Positions 9,683 to 19,268 of a DNA stretch of 64,000 bases are shown piece by piece (the first letter of the stretch is position 1; each line of letters starts with the position of its first letter). The position numbers and the translations under genes were made by a program. The notes beneath the pieces are model-generated. The model was not told the origin of the DNA and made no database searches. It saw only the letters and a program-made list of their open reading frames with translations. Source of the stretch: Pontibacter sp. G13 (lineage in GTDB: Bacteria > Bacteroidota > Bacteroidia > J057); the NCBI RefSeq assembly GCF_031851795.1, contig NZ_CP134696.1, positions 2,403,001 to 2,467,000 on the forward strand, given 5' to 3'.

Positions 9683-9720
9683 AAAAAGGCTCTCCTCAGT
9701 TCAGGAGAGCCTTTTTGCTT
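9683..9720 (+). terminator. Terminator of the subtilisin gene
   Basis: Perfect 14-base inverted repeat centred on AAGGCTCTCCT / AGGAGAGCCTT with a six-base loop and a T-run, 22 bases past the stop codon. Confidence 0.9.
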
Positions 9721-9827
9721 TTTAGAACAGATTTTCAAACCCGACGTGGAGCAGTCTAACATAGCTCGATTGGATGTTATATTCATCCAACACGGAAGCT
9801 GTCTCATTCAATAACAAAGGCCATATC

Positions 9828-10655
9828 TTACCAAGAATGCGTAAGCGAAGTAGCTGAAGTGAGTCCCAATTCCTGAAAGTATTGCCCGGCGAGATTCCAC
9901 CGAATCTTGCTTAAGGATACCCCCATCCCAACATGAAGCGACAAAGGATCAGTTTGAATTCCTCCCTGTATCATGACCCACTCGGAAAGCTCAATCTGGG
10001 AGGAGACCCGCACATGATGCTGCGCTTGAGTTGCTTCCCACTCCAAACTCACATCTATTTGAGGAGAAGGGCTTAAGGTAATGCCTATGCCAGATCGTGT
10101 TGGGAGAGGCTCTGCATCAAATTCTGTCCCCCATGTAGGACTGGTCACCCTCATTAGAAATGCACCCAGCCTAATCTTTTCCATGGCCTGCCACTGCAAA
10201 CCCGCATTGCCGGACCCAACCCAATCACCACCCAATCCACTGATATTCAGATCATAAAGCACCAATTGCGCCCCAATCCACCATGAATCTCCCAGTTCTA
10301 TGCTGTAATTCCCTCCCAATCCCCATGTTCTGAAATCCTCCACGCCAGTCCATGTCCCTATGATTCCAAGGGTTTGTTGCGAACCCATTGGCATTAAACC
10401 CGCTACCGAAAACTGGGACAAGGTTGGTTCCCCAAAGGGAAGGAGATAATTGATCCCTATTTCAGGACTGTCCATATTCCCTACCCCGGCAGGATTTCGG
10501 AACAAATCCCAGACAGACCCTTGAGGAGTCGCAGAAATATTAGCAGCTCCAAGTTGCTCTGCAGGAAAAGGATCTAACAGGGTAGATTGGGCGAAAACGG
10601 AAGCCGTAAAGACGAGCCCAAGCAGGGTCAATAGGCTGGAAATCCGGACAGACAT
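9828..10655 (-). CDS. PorV/PorQ-like outer-membrane beta-barrel protein
   Basis: A 275-residue protein with a signal peptide (about 1-22, ending VFAQ), then the opening GSVWDLFRNPAG, typical of PorV/PorQ/UPF0164-like barrels in which a DxxNPAG-type turn starts the first strand. The rest alternates short strands and turns (GINYLLPFGEP, GLGGNYSIELGDSWWIGAQ). I start at the ATG at 10655, since the extra seven codons upstream begin with TTG. True PorV proteins are usually longer (about 380-400 residues) and shuttle T9SS cargo; this shorter one may be only a relative. It is monocistronic, divergent from folC. Role in T9SS is inferred from resemblance only. Confidence 0.6.
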   Translation of the reverse strand: MSVRISSLLTLLGLVFTASVFAQSTLLDPFPAEQLGAANISATPQGSVWDLFRNPAGVGNMDSPEIGINYLLPFGEPTLSQFSVAGLMPMGSQQTLGIIGTWTGVEDFRTWGLGGNYSIELGDSWWIGAQLVLYDLNISGLGGDWVGSGNAGLQWQAMEKIRLGAFLMRVTSPTWGTEFDAEPLPTRSGIGITLSPSPQIDVSLEWEATQAQHHVRVSSQIELSEWVMIQGGIQTDPLSLHVGMGVSLSKIRWNLAGQYFQELGLTSATSLTHSW

Positions 10656-10825
10656 GGCAAGTTTATTTTGGATCAATAAATCGATTTTTCACTAAAAATC
10701 AGGTTATTTGCAGGAATTTTTCAGGTTACAAATCCCTGAATTATCATTGCCAAAACCCAGTGACAACTCCTTACTTACAGGATATTGGATACTGAGTCAG
10801 AAGTCTACATTTACTGCCAAGAAAT

Positions 10826-12151
10826 ATGACGGATCGACGCTACGAGCAAACCTTGGCCTATCTGTATAGCCTGCTTCCCATGTACCAAAAAGTGGGAAAT
10901 CAAGCTTTCAAGAAGAGTCTAGACAATATCAAAGATTTATGCTGGGATCTAGGACTCCCACAATGGCAATTCAAATCTATTCATGTTGCCGGCACTAATG
11001 GCAAAGGTTCTGTATCAAGCATGCTGAGTAGTATCCTCCAAGAGAGTGGATACAAAGTAGGACTATATACTTCCCCACATCTGGCGAGCTTCACAGAAAG
11101 GGTCAGGATTAATGGCGAACAGATCCCCCAGAATAATGTGGTCGACTTCGTCAATATGTATCGTCATAGCATTGAGCAAATTGCTCCAAGCTTTTTTGAA
11201 TTGACGGTGGCCATGGCCTTTGACTACTTCGCGGAACAGGAGGTGGATATTGCGGTCATCGAAGTTGGACTAGGAGGAAGACTCGATTCAACGAATATCA
11301 TTCGGCCTGAAATCAGCGTCATCACCAATATCTCCTTGGACCATACGCATCTTCTCGGAAACACACTACCCGAGATTGCCCGCGAAAAAGGAGGGATTAT
11401 CAAGCCTTATACTCCTGTGATTGTTGGGGAACGCCATCCAGAAACTGATGAAGTTTTTCAGGAACTCGCCAACCAGCACGATGCTCCCATACATTTTGCG
11501 CAGGATGAATATGATCTCCTTGCGACAGATTTCAATCCCTCAGACAGCACACGGACGTACATTCAGCCTGACAAATCTGGGACAGAAAAGAGTTATGAGC
11601 TTGACTTGCTAGGCGATTACCAGAGAAAGAACCTCGCTACGGTTCTGAGCACGGTGGATTGGCTTCGCGCGGATGGTTGGCTGATTCCTTCTCCTTCTGT
11701 GGATGCTGGACTCCGGAAAGTGATTCCAAATGCTGGCCTACTCGGTCGAATGCAACTCATTCGTCAGACGCCCAAAACCCTATGCGATACCGCCCATAAT
11801 GAGGCCGGACTTTCAGCCGTCATTGCCCAGCTTGAAAATATGGAGGCAGCTCACATCCACATTGTGTGGGGAATGGTTGATGATAAACAACATGCCACCA
11901 TTTTAAAACTGCTTCCCAAAGAGGCCACCTATTACTTCGTCAAACCCGATGTGCCTAGGGGGTTGGATGCGCTCACCTTGCAACTCATGGCAGAAGGACA
12001 GGACCTCAGCGGAACCGTACATAAATCCGTTTGGAGTGGACTTCAATCTGCATGGAAACATGCCAATCCACGAGATTTGGTATTTGTGGGAGGCTCTACC
12101 TTTGTGGTCGCAGATGCGCTCAGAGCGCTGGAAGAATCTCCTCAAGATTAG
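10826..12151 (+). CDS. folC: Folylpolyglutamate synthase / dihydrofolate synthase
   Basis: A 441-residue cytosolic Mur-ligase-family enzyme that adds glutamate to dihydropteroate and to reduced folates using ATP. The P-loop is HVAGTNGKGSVSSML (GTNGKGS at 56-62), followed by the family's YTSPHLASFTERVRING block, the EVGLGGRLDSTN metal/ATP motif and ISLDHTHLLGNT. The C-terminal Mur ligase domain includes LLGRMQ and CDTAHNEAGL. The length is normal for FolC. It ends in a terminator shared with the convergent asnS. Confidence 0.96.
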   Translation: MTDRRYEQTLAYLYSLLPMYQKVGNQAFKKSLDNIKDLCWDLGLPQWQFKSIHVAGTNGKGSVSSMLSSILQESGYKVGLYTSPHLASFTERVRINGEQIPQNNVVDFVNMYRHSIEQIAPSFFELTVAMAFDYFAEQEVDIAVIEVGLGGRLDSTNIIRPEISVITNISLDHTHLLGNTLPEIAREKGGIIKPYTPVIVGERHPETDEVFQELANQHDAPIHFAQDEYDLLATDFNPSDSTRTYIQPDKSGTEKSYELDLLGDYQRKNLATVLSTVDWLRADGWLIPSPSVDAGLRKVIPNAGLLGRMQLIRQTPKTLCDTAHNEAGLSAVIAQLENMEAAHIHIVWGMVDDKQHATILKLLPKEATYYFVKPDVPRGLDALTLQLMAEGQDLSGTVHKSVWSGLQSAWKHANPRDLVFVGGSTFVVADALRALEESPQD

Positions 12152-12168
12152 TCCCCATTCAATGAATG

Positions 12169-12207
12169 GAAAAAGGCTTGCCCGAAAATCGAGCAAGCCT
12201 TTTTTTA
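12169..12207. terminator. Bidirectional terminator between folC and asnS
   Basis: Inverted repeat AAAAAGGCTTGC / GCAAGCCTTTTT with T-runs on both strands, lying between the two convergent stop codons. Confidence 0.9.
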
Positions 12208-12225
12208 TTTCGGAGAATTGATTCT

Positions 12226-13656
12226 CTAAAAGTCAGCACTTTTGGGTGCACGTGGGAATGGAATAACATCGCGAATGTTACCCATACCAGTGACAAAGAG
12301 CATCAAACGCTCGAATCCGAGACCGAATCCGGCATGAGGAGCTGTCCCATATTTGCGAAGCTCCAAATACCACCACAGATCCTCTTCAGGAATCTCCATT
12401 TCATGAACGCGATTCATGAGTTTTTCCAAAGATTCTTCCCGTTGAGACCCACCGACAACCTCACCAATTCCTGGGAACAGGATGTCCATCGCGGCAACTG
12501 TCTTATCATCTGGATTCTGCTTCATGTAGAATGCCTTGATGTCACGAGGATAATCGGTCACGATTACTGGCTTGAGGAATTTTTTCTCAACCAAGTAACG
12601 TTCGTGTTCAGATTGAAGGTCCTTCCCCCATTCTACGTCATACTCGAATTTGCCTTTCTTGTAAGGCTTGGAGTTGCGTAGGATATTGATGGCTTCGGTA
12701 TAGGTAATTCTTTCGAATTCATTTTCAACAACGAACTTCAGCGTTTCCATCAATCCCATGGGACGACGGTCGGCTTGCTTCATGTTCTTTTCCTCCTGCT
12801 GAATGCGGTTGTCAAGGAATGCCAAATCATCTGCGTTGTGTTCCATGATGAATGAAATCACAAACTTCAGGAAGTCTTCCGCGAGATCCATGTTGCCCTC
12901 AAGGTCAATGAAAGCAACCTCCGGCTCAATCATCCAAAACTCCGCCAAGTGACGAGTGGTGTTCGAGTTTTCAGCACGGAAAGTCGGCCCAAATGTATAG
13001 ACCTTTCCGAGAGACATAGCTCCCACCTCCGCTTCAAGCTGTCCAGAAACGGTAAGATTGGTTTCCTTGCCAAAGAAATCTTCCTTCCAATCGACGTTCC
13101 CATCCTCAGTCATGGGAGGATTCACGGGGTCCAATGTGGACACTCGGAACATCTCGCCTGCTCCTTCAGCATCACTTCCTGTCACAATTGGGCTATGCAT
13201 GTAGAAAAAGCCATTTGTGTGGAAGTAGTGGTGAATGGCATACGCCATGGTATGACGAATGCGGAAAACTGCGCTAAAGGTGGAAGTTCGCATACGCAAA
13301 TGCGCCTTTTCCCTCAAGAACTCCAAAGAGTGCTTCTTGGGCTGAATAGGATACTCAGCAGGATCGGCATCTCCAAGAACTTCTACTTCAGTGGCCACCA
13401 CTTCGACAGATTGCCCTTTTCCCTGAGAAGGAACGAGAGTTCCTGTAATGGACAAAGCGGCGGAAGTATTGATTCGCTTGAGCAAGGATTCATCCAGTTG
13501 CTCAAAATCCACTACCACTTGAAGGTTATTGATAGTCGAACCGTCATTCAGGGCAATGAATCGATTGGCGCGGAACGTCCGTACCCATCCTTTCACCAGA
13601 ACCTCTTGATTCTGGGGTTCCAGCAGGAACAACTGCTTGATTTCGGTTCGTTTCAT
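12226..13656 (-). CDS. asnS: Asparagine--tRNA ligase
   Basis: Class IIb aminoacyl-tRNA synthetase charging tRNA-Asn, 476 residues. An N-terminal OB anticodon-binding domain (about 1-115, with VKGWVRTFR and FIALNDGS) precedes the catalytic core. Motif 2 is [20 protein letters not shown] and motif 3 is [12 protein letters not shown]. The [15 protein letters not shown] stretch and the C-terminal [12 protein letters not shown] ending separate AsnRS from AspRS. A lysine-rich insertion near residue 290-300 ([11 protein letters not shown]) is usual for the bacterial type. It is convergent with folC and preceded by a short intergenic region with no other gene. Confidence 0.97.
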   Translation of the reverse strand: MKRTEIKQLFLLEPQNQEVLVKGWVRTFRANRFIALNDGSTINNLQVVVDFEQLDESLLKRINTSAALSITGTLVPSQGKGQSVEVVATEVEVLGDADPAEYPIQPKKHSLEFLREKAHLRMRTSTFSAVFRIRHTMAYAIHHYFHTNGFFYMHSPIVTGSDAEGAGEMFRVSTLDPVNPPMTEDGNVDWKEDFFGKETNLTVSGQLEAEVGAMSLGKVYTFGPTFRAENSNTTRHLAEFWMIEPEVAFIDLEGNMDLAEDFLKFVISFIMEHNADDLAFLDNRIQQEEKNMKQADRRPMGLMETLKFVVENEFERITYTEAINILRNSKPYKKGKFEYDVEWGKDLQSEHERYLVEKKFLKPVIVTDYPRDIKAFYMKQNPDDKTVAAMDILFPGIGEVVGGSQREESLEKLMNRVHEMEIPEEDLWWYLELRKYGTAPHAGFGLGFERLMLFVTGMGNIRDVIPFPRAPKSADF

Positions 13657-13805
13657 GAGAATATTCGTAATGATCTATAAAACAGACATTACCTGAGCAG
13701 GCACCAAATAGCCTACCAGTCAGGTATCAGGACGCAAAAATGCACCTCAGATTGCTTAATCGCAAGTACTTTTCAGACAGGAAATGGGGGAAGCTGAAGG
13801 AATAG

Positions 13806-14141
13806 CTATTGAGGGGAATCAGCTTTGGGAACGATCACGAAGACATCCTCTCTGCTTCGCTTGAAATGATATCTCTCGCGAGCAAATCGCTCCAACTGCT
13901 CTGGATCAGAGAATAACTGACCCTCTTGGTAATCGAGGGATTTGATGGCCGATTGATAATGGGCTTTGTCTTGCTTGAGGGTTTCTATCTGCTGTTGGAC
14001 TCGATATCTGGAAATCAGGTTCAACCGATCAAATGCCAACATCCAAATACCTGCAGCCAGAAGAACTGCAATGTACTTGCTCAAAGAAGCTTTGCGGAGG
14101 CGTTGGAATATCCGGAAGAGAAAGATTTTCAGATCTTGCAT
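13806..14141 (-). CDS. Septum formation initiator (DivIC/FtsB-like)
   Basis: A 111-residue single-pass protein of the DivIC/FtsB family, a divisome linker between the FtsQ- and FtsL-type proteins. After a short basic cytoplasmic tail there is one membrane helix (about 23-40, YIAVLLAAGIWMLAF). A periplasmic coiled coil follows (about 45-80), then the family's conserved LERFARERYHFKR patch (about 83-95), which matches the ARE-x-Y-x-M/F consensus. I use the ATG at 14141; an upstream TTG would add 15 unlikely residues. It lies upstream of asnS on the same strand with about 150 bases between. Confidence 0.85.
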   Translation of the reverse strand: MQDLKIFLFRIFQRLRKASLSKYIAVLLAAGIWMLAFDRLNLISRYRVQQQIETLKQDKAHYQSAIKSLDYQEGQLFSDPEQLERFARERYHFKRSREDVFVIVPKADSPQ

Positions 14142-14480
14142 GGGCGTTATTTGTCCGTTTGCGCAAGCTCGCCAAATATCAGGCAAATCGGGTGTAATAT
14201 ACAGGAAAGGCTCGATTCATGAAAGATGCATTCGCATAAAAAGGACCCATCTAGTGGACCTTTTCTAGCCTTACCAATCTCACGCTGCCCCTAACCATTG
14301 GCGAGGAAAAAATATCCTTTCCCACGAATCAGCCCCATTTCCCCTTCTCCCTCCCGTACATTGTGATACCTCTTCGTTCATTACCGGTTTCCGTCTGTTG
14401 GGCATGCCAAATATGGCAGGCCATCCCTCTTTACAGAAGTATCATGCTATTCCCCATCAGCACCTCTCAATGCATGAACT
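14142..14480. other. Intergenic region, divergent promoters
   Basis: Non-coding spacer between the septum protein and the MORN gene, which are transcribed away from each other. Apart from an imperfect hairpin near 14237-14264 (AAAAGGACC / GGACCTTTT with one mismatch) I see nothing definite. Confidence 0.5.
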
Positions 14481-15533
14481 ATGAAGGAAATCGTCAGCCT
14501 CTTTACTTGTACAATATTCTTTTGCTTACCTGTACTTAGCCAAACATACCGAGGTCAGGACACCGCACCTGATACCCTCCGGTACCACAATGGCTCTACC
14601 TATATCGGATTTATCCAATCAGGCCACTTTCACGGACAAGGGACCCTCTTCAATACTTTTGGAGACACGCTCTATTCCGGGCAACTGGCACATGGAAAAA
14701 AACATGGCCACGGGGTTTATCATTTCAAAAATGGAAATCGGTACCGTGGCGAGTGGAGAGCCAACCAAATGCACGGATTTGGTGCAATGGATTACTATAC
14801 TGGAGATACTTTCGAAGGAGATTGGGTACGGGACAAAAGACATGGACGCGGCGTATACATCTTCGCAGATGGGACTCGATACGAAGGTCAATTCCAACAG
14901 GGATTCATTCAAGGAGAAGGCCAATTGACACATGGTACGACATCATATATCGGGTCATTTGTCAAAGGCCAAAAACAAGGAATGGGCTATCAAGTAATCA
15001 CTGGAGCCGATTTCATGGAAGAATATCGAGGACAATTTGCTCGCGGCACCTACAATGGCCAAGGCACCTGGAAGTACCAACTAGGCGATCAAAAAACCGA
15101 ATACATCGGAAACTGGCGTAACGGCAAACGTATCGGAAAAGGTACCTATCTCATCAATGGCCGCAAACTCGTGGGAATTTGGCGCGAAAATCAAGCCTCA
15201 GGAAATGGCACCTGCCTATCAAACATCGGCCTGTACGAAGGAGCATTTCTCAGAACCTTCTACCACGGACAAGGCAAAATGGCATACAAATCTGGAGAAA
15301 TCTATATAGGTCATTGGGAAAGAGGAAAACGCCAAGGAGCTGGTATCCTGTACTACCAAGATGGCCGCTTCTTCGAAGGAAATTGGCACATGGATCAGCC
15401 TATCGGAACCGGCACTATGTACTATCCAGATGGCCTTAAAGAAATCGGACAATTTAAAGGAGACCGCTGGGTCAGAAACCGAGCACTCTTACCGTCTGAT
15501 ACCCTGTCCGTCAAGACTCAATCCAGGGATTGA
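14481..15533 (+). CDS. Secreted MORN-repeat protein
   Basis: A 350-residue protein with a signal peptide (about 1-21, FFCLPVLSQ) followed almost entirely by MORN repeats. At least eleven units of about 22-24 residues are visible from about 35 to 335, with the pattern Y-x-G-x-(W/F)-x-x-G-x-x-x-G-x-G. Examples are YRGEWRANQMHGFGAMDYY, YEGQFQQGFIQGEGQL and YIGHWERGKRQGAGILYY. MORN units stack into an elongated beta-sheet and usually bind lipid or protein. No catalytic domain is attached. The signal peptide makes it a periplasmic or surface protein, unlike the cytosolic MORN proteins of eukaryotes. Partner unknown. Confidence 0.85.
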   Translation: MKEIVSLFTCTIFFCLPVLSQTYRGQDTAPDTLRYHNGSTYIGFIQSGHFHGQGTLFNTFGDTLYSGQLAHGKKHGHGVYHFKNGNRYRGEWRANQMHGFGAMDYYTGDTFEGDWVRDKRHGRGVYIFADGTRYEGQFQQGFIQGEGQLTHGTTSYIGSFVKGQKQGMGYQVITGADFMEEYRGQFARGTYNGQGTWKYQLGDQKTEYIGNWRNGKRIGKGTYLINGRKLVGIWRENQASGNGTCLSNIGLYEGAFLRTFYHGQGKMAYKSGEIYIGHWERGKRQGAGILYYQDGRFFEGNWHMDQPIGTGTMYYPDGLKEIGQFKGDRWVRNRALLPSDTLSVKTQSRD

Positions 15534-15596
15534 TATCCCCCCTTTGGGGCATCGACTCGATCCCGCTGCTCTTGGGATCGGAAGGTGCCCTGTTTT

Positions 15597-15632
15597 ATGG
15601 GTCGTGCCAGATCGGTGCGACCCTTTTCTTTT
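15597..15632 (+). terminator. Terminator of the MORN gene
   Basis: GGGTCG / CGACCC stem extended by imperfect pairs, followed by TTTTCTTTT, about 65 bases after the stop codon. Confidence 0.7.
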
Positions 15633-15660
15633 GGACAAATTCTCCCGAAAGTAACCATCC

Positions 15661-15894
15661 CCCCCAAAAAAACTCCCACAACAGCCCAAAACCACATAGA
15701 CCCAATCCACTAGCTCTGAGACGTGGTTGAAACACTCCAACCATACATCCACAATACTCCCCATAAAATCCGCCCCACACACCAACTCAATGACATCGCC
15801 CTCCCCAAAAAACGCCCACAAAAGCCCCTGACCACATAATCCCAATCCACTCCCTCTGCACTAACTCCGTGACCTCCGTGGTTGAAACACTCCA
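15661..15894. repeat. Degenerate direct repeat, two units
   Basis: Unit 1 (15661-15739) and unit 2 (15801-15894) share CCCCAAAAAA, CCCACAA, CCACATA, CCCAATCCACT and the end GTGGTTGAAACACTCCA, with an extra CTAACTCCGTGACCTCC in unit 2. The stretch is strikingly G-poor on this strand and lies just beyond the 3' end of the GxxExxY gene. The remainder of 15534-15960 has no gene. Confidence 0.7.
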
Positions 15895-15960
15895 GGCACC
15901 CACTAAATCCTCTGCCCTACACATACCTTACAGAAATACATTTCCTCCCAGCAATCCTCC

Positions 15961-16350
15961 TCACACCACCAATCGACAAATCCCTTCCTTCATCCGTCTC
16001 ACGTTGAAATTCACCAACAACCCAATCCTATTCCCTGACAACCTCAAATAGGTAATCATCTGAGCCTTATGTACAGGAGCAAGAACTTTCACTGATTTCA
16101 ATTCCAACACGAGTATACCTTCCACCAATATATCCAGACGATAACCAACATCCATATCGACCCCCCGATAGACTACCCTAATGGGCTTCTGTCGCTCGAA
16201 TGCTATCCCAGCCAATTTCAATTCATAAGCGAGGCAGGCCTCATAACTAGATTCCAGCAACCCAGGCCCCAACCTACTATGTACTTCATTTAAACAACCT
16301 ATCACACGGTAAGTCAACCCATTCACCTCTTCAGATAAACTTGTCTGCAT
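15961..16350 (-). CDS. GxxExxY protein (PD-(D/E)XK nuclease-like)
   Basis: A 129-residue member of the GxxExxY family, named for the motif seen here as GLLESSY (Gly30, Glu33, Tyr36). Downstream, the pattern YRLDILVEG...LELKSVK (Asp73, Glu83, Lys85) fits a PD-(D/E)XK nuclease-type core, so metal-dependent nucleic acid binding or cleavage is plausible, though no activity can be assumed. I start at the ATG at 16350 (MQTSLSEEVNGL). The family is widespread and often multicopy in Bacteroidota; its role is not established. It stands alone, next to a degenerate repeat on its 3' side. Confidence 0.88.
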   Translation of the reverse strand: MQTSLSEEVNGLTYRVIGCLNEVHSRLGPGLLESSYEACLAYELKLAGIAFERQKPIRVVYRGVDMDVGYRLDILVEGILVLELKSVKVLAPVHKAQMITYLRLSGNRIGLLVNFNVRRMKEGICRLVV

Positions 16351-16437
16351 ATTCAAGAGTAATTATTTGGCTTAATTCCGCTCATATTACGCTTTCATCA
16401 AGAATACGCCATGGACATCCTTTCGCGATAGTAACCA

Positions 16438-16471
16438 TAAAAAAAGCCATCAACCCGAAGGCGATGGCTTA
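16438..16471 (-). terminator. Terminator of the PASTA gene
   Basis: AAGCCATC / GATGGCTT stem with a GCCTTCGGGTT-type loop, and a seven-base T-run on the minus strand, about 25 bases past the stop. Confidence 0.85.
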
Positions 16472-16495
16472 ATATGATTGATCTAAATCTATAGC

Positions 16496-17308
16496 TTAGA
16501 ATCCGCCCTCTTCGTCGGATACCTCTTCCACCAAGATGGCTTCATTTTCCTCAGGTTCTTCACCATAAACGAAGATGTCTACGGATTGTCCTACAAACAA
16601 AGAATCTCCAAATCTAGCTTTAGGGCGTTGGTCAAAGACCCGTCCCATGTATTCCTCTGGACCTTCTGCTTGATAGCTAGGAACAGATATAAGGCCTAGA
16701 TCATTCAAGATTCTTAGTGCATCTTCATATTTATATCCACTCAAATCTGGCACAGGAACTCTATGAGAGCTATAGCCATTGGAGATGGTCACATCAATTT
16801 TGGATCCTTGCTTGATCATGGTTCCCGGTTCGATCCGCTTTCCTTTGAAGGAATAATCTAGAATCGTATTGATAGACTTGTCCGCTTTGCGAGTTACACG
16901 ACCAATTCCCAGACGTTTACTTTCCAGAAGCGCCTTGGCATTGTGAAGCTTCTTGTCGATAATATCGGGCATGGCCACCATCGGTGGTTGGTAACGATTG
17001 ATCGTGAGAGAAATGGTTCGCTCCGGCTTTACGCGAGTATAAGCGGCTGGATATTGGCGGAATACCACCCCAGGATCCAAGTTCTCAAAATAAACGGAAT
17101 CCACTAATCCCAACTTCAGATCAGCCTCTTCCAAAGTCTTTACTGCATCGTCAAACGCAAGCTCAGAGATATCAGGAACCAAGATGCCTTCTCCATGACG
17201 AGTGTATCCCGGCAATACCCAGAAAAACACCATCAAATAAACCAGCACCCCCAGCAGCCCCAGTCCCGCCAATGTCAGGAAAAACTCCTTGCTGATAAAA
17301 TACTTCAT
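16496..17308 (-). CDS. Membrane-anchored protein with three PASTA domains
   Basis: A 270-residue protein: short cytoplasmic N-terminus, one membrane helix (about 10-33), then three PASTA domains of about 65-70 residues each. These begin at VPDISELAFDDAVKTLEE (about 44), MPDIIDKKLHNAKALLES (about 113) and VPDLSGYKYEDALRILND (about 185), and an acidic tail follows (EEPEENEAILVEE). PASTA domains bind peptidoglycan fragments or beta-lactams in kinases and PBPs. Here no kinase or transpeptidase domain is attached, which is usual for Bacteroidota stand-alone PASTA proteins. It lies downstream of argS on the same strand with about 170 bases between. Confidence 0.92.
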   Translation of the reverse strand: MKYFISKEFFLTLAGLGLLGVLVYLMVFFWVLPGYTRHGEGILVPDISELAFDDAVKTLEEADLKLGLVDSVYFENLDPGVVFRQYPAAYTRVKPERTISLTINRYQPPMVAMPDIIDKKLHNAKALLESKRLGIGRVTRKADKSINTILDYSFKGKRIEPGTMIKQGSKIDVTISNGYSSHRVPVPDLSGYKYEDALRILNDLGLISVPSYQAEGPEEYMGRVFDQRPKARFGDSLFVGQSVDIFVYGEEPEENEAILVEEVSDEEGGF

Positions 17309-17477
17309 AAATGCTTGTCAGTTAGGATGGGTTTCAGATCCCCCCATTATGGACAGAAACCAGCTATTATACCTGTTCGATATACAAAATTCTCTCCAAA
17401 GTACCCAACGACCTCCACTCCATCCCTCATCCGTACCATGTTTCGTTGGATGAGGTTCATAAGTGACGTCGATTGGA

Positions 17478-19268
17478 TTACATTCGTTCCGGCATCTCGA
17501 TTCCCAACAACGCCATAGACTCCCGAATCAACCGCCCCGTAAAGGATGCCAGCGCAAAACGGAATGCACTCGTATTGGGCTTTTCTTGTTGTAGGATTTT
17601 GTCGCCGTGGTAGAATCGGTTGAAATCTCTCGCCAATTCATATGCGTAATTCGCCATCAATGCCGGACTGTTGCTATCTGCCGCTTCCTGCAACACTTCG
17701 TTGTATCGGAACAATCTACGAAGCAACAACCGCTCATTTTCATGAAGAGAATCTTCCAAATTCACGCCAGCCACCAATTCTGTCACCGCTTCGCGTTTCC
17801 GTGCAAGGGCCGCTGTACGCGTGTAAGAGTATTGGATAAATGGCCCAGTATGCCCCTGAATGTCGATGGATTCCTTTGGATCAAACAACATCCGCTTTTT
17901 GGGATCTACCTTTGCCAAGAAATATTTCAAGGCGGACAATCCGAGTTTACGAGTTAGCTCGTTCATATCTTCCTCGGTCATCCCCTCAATTTTACCTTTC
18001 TCCTTCGTCTCTTCCAAAGCCTTCTGGATCATTTCATCCATCAAGTCTTCAGCTTCAACCGTGGTGCCTTCGCGAGACTTCATCTTACCGGAAGGAAGGT
18101 CAACCATACCATAGGACAGGTGGAACAGTCCCTTGGCATACGGTTTTTCGAGTTTCTCCAGAATTTTGAACAAGACCTTGAAATGGTAATCCTGCTCGTT
18201 ACCAACTACATAGATGGATTTGTCCATCCCATAATCAGTCTCTTTATCTGCCGCAATCGCCAAGTCCTGGGTGATGTACAAAGAAGTACCATTGGAACGT
18301 AGCAAGACTTTTTTGTCCAACTTATCATCGGTCAAGTCAACGGTAATCGATCCGTCATCTTCTTTTACAAAGAGTCCCTTTTCCAGGCCTTCTTCTACGG
18401 TTTCCTTGCCTCGCTGGTATACTTGAGATTCGTAGTAAAACTTGTCGAAGGAAATCCCCAATCGCTTGAAGGTATGATCAAATGCCTCATACACCCAACC
18501 ATTCATGGTCTCCCAAAGCTTGCGTACTTCAGGATCTCCATTTTCCCACTTCAACGTCAGCTCGTGAACGGCCTTCATGCTTTCAGTGGCATTCTCAGCC
18601 TCACGGTCTGTCATACCACCTGCAATCAGGGCGTCTTTTTCAGCCTTGTGCTTTTTGGCGAAAGCGACATAGTAATCTCCAACAAATTTATCGCCCATTT
18701 TACCAGTGGATTCAGGAGAGTCATTGAGACCCGCTTCCATCCAGGCGTACATCGATTTGGAGATATTCGTTCCGCGATCATTGAATAGACAAACGGGGGT
18801 TACGTCATACCCATTAGCGTCCAGAATATTGATGAGGGAAGACCCCAATACAATGTTCCGAAGATGGCCCAAGTGCAAAGGCTTGTTGGTGTTGGGAGAA
18901 GGATACTCAACTACAACTTTCTGCCCTTTTCCTGTGCTGTTGCGGTGATAATTGGCATCGCTGGAAGATTCCGCCAAGTATTCGATCCAAGCAGCATCCG
19001 TCAGGGAAAGGTTCAAAAAACCCTTGATTACGTTGTAATCGGCAATCTGAGGCAACCTATCTCGCAATCCTGCACCCAACTTCTCTGCGATCTGGGGAGG
19101 AGCGCCGAGCTTGAAACGGGTCAAAGGAAACACTACCAAGGTAAAGTCTCCTTCAAATTCTTTCTTGGTGTCTTGAACCACCAAAGTTTCAGGGGCAACT
19201 TCTACCCCCCATTCGTCTTGGATGAAGGCCGTGGCGGCCTGCTGGATTGATTCGATCAAGTGTGCCAT
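17478..19268 (-). CDS. argS: Arginine--tRNA ligase
   Basis: Class I aminoacyl-tRNA synthetase charging tRNA-Arg, 596 residues from the ATG at 19268. The frame runs 28 codons further upstream, but that stretch starts at a non-standard codon and lacks the family's MxxLIESIQ opening. Domains: N-terminal additional domain (about 1-95), Rossmann core with HLGH (132-135) inside the SPNTNKPLHLGHLRN block, a GKMKSREG loop in place of KMSKS, and a C-terminal DALR anticodon-binding domain (about 480-596, YTRTAALARKREA). The terminal EMPERM ending is typical. No T-box or other leader is seen upstream. Confidence 0.97.
   Translation of the reverse strand: MAHLIESIQQAATAFIQDEWGVEVAPETLVVQDTKKEFEGDFTLVVFPLTRFKLGAPPQIAEKLGAGLRDRLPQIADYNVIKGFLNLSLTDAAWIEYLAESSSDANYHRNSTGKGQKVVVEYPSPNTNKPLHLGHLRNIVLGSSLINILDANGYDVTPVCLFNDRGTNISKSMYAWMEAGLNDSPESTGKMGDKFVGDYYVAFAKKHKAEKDALIAGGMTDREAENATESMKAVHELTLKWENGDPEVRKLWETMNGWVYEAFDHTFKRLGISFDKFYYESQVYQRGKETVEEGLEKGLFVKEDDGSITVDLTDDKLDKKVLLRSNGTSLYITQDLAIAADKETDYGMDKSIYVVGNEQDYHFKVLFKILEKLEKPYAKGLFHLSYGMVDLPSGKMKSREGTTVEAEDLMDEMIQKALEETKEKGKIEGMTEEDMNELTRKLGLSALKYFLAKVDPKKRMLFDPKESIDIQGHTGPFIQYSYTRTAALARKREAVTELVAGVNLEDSLHENERLLLRRLFRYNEVLQEAADSNSPALMANYAYELARDFNRFYHGDKILQQEKPNTSAFRFALASFTGRLIRESMALLGIEMPERM

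Noticed and set aside
14237-14264. Hairpin AAAAGGACC / GGACCTTTT
   Set aside because: It has a mismatch in a short stem, and no plus-strand gene ends before it, so I did not call it a terminator.
15661-15894. CRISPR-like array
   Set aside because: Only two imperfect units with a large internal difference, no regular spacers and no cas genes.
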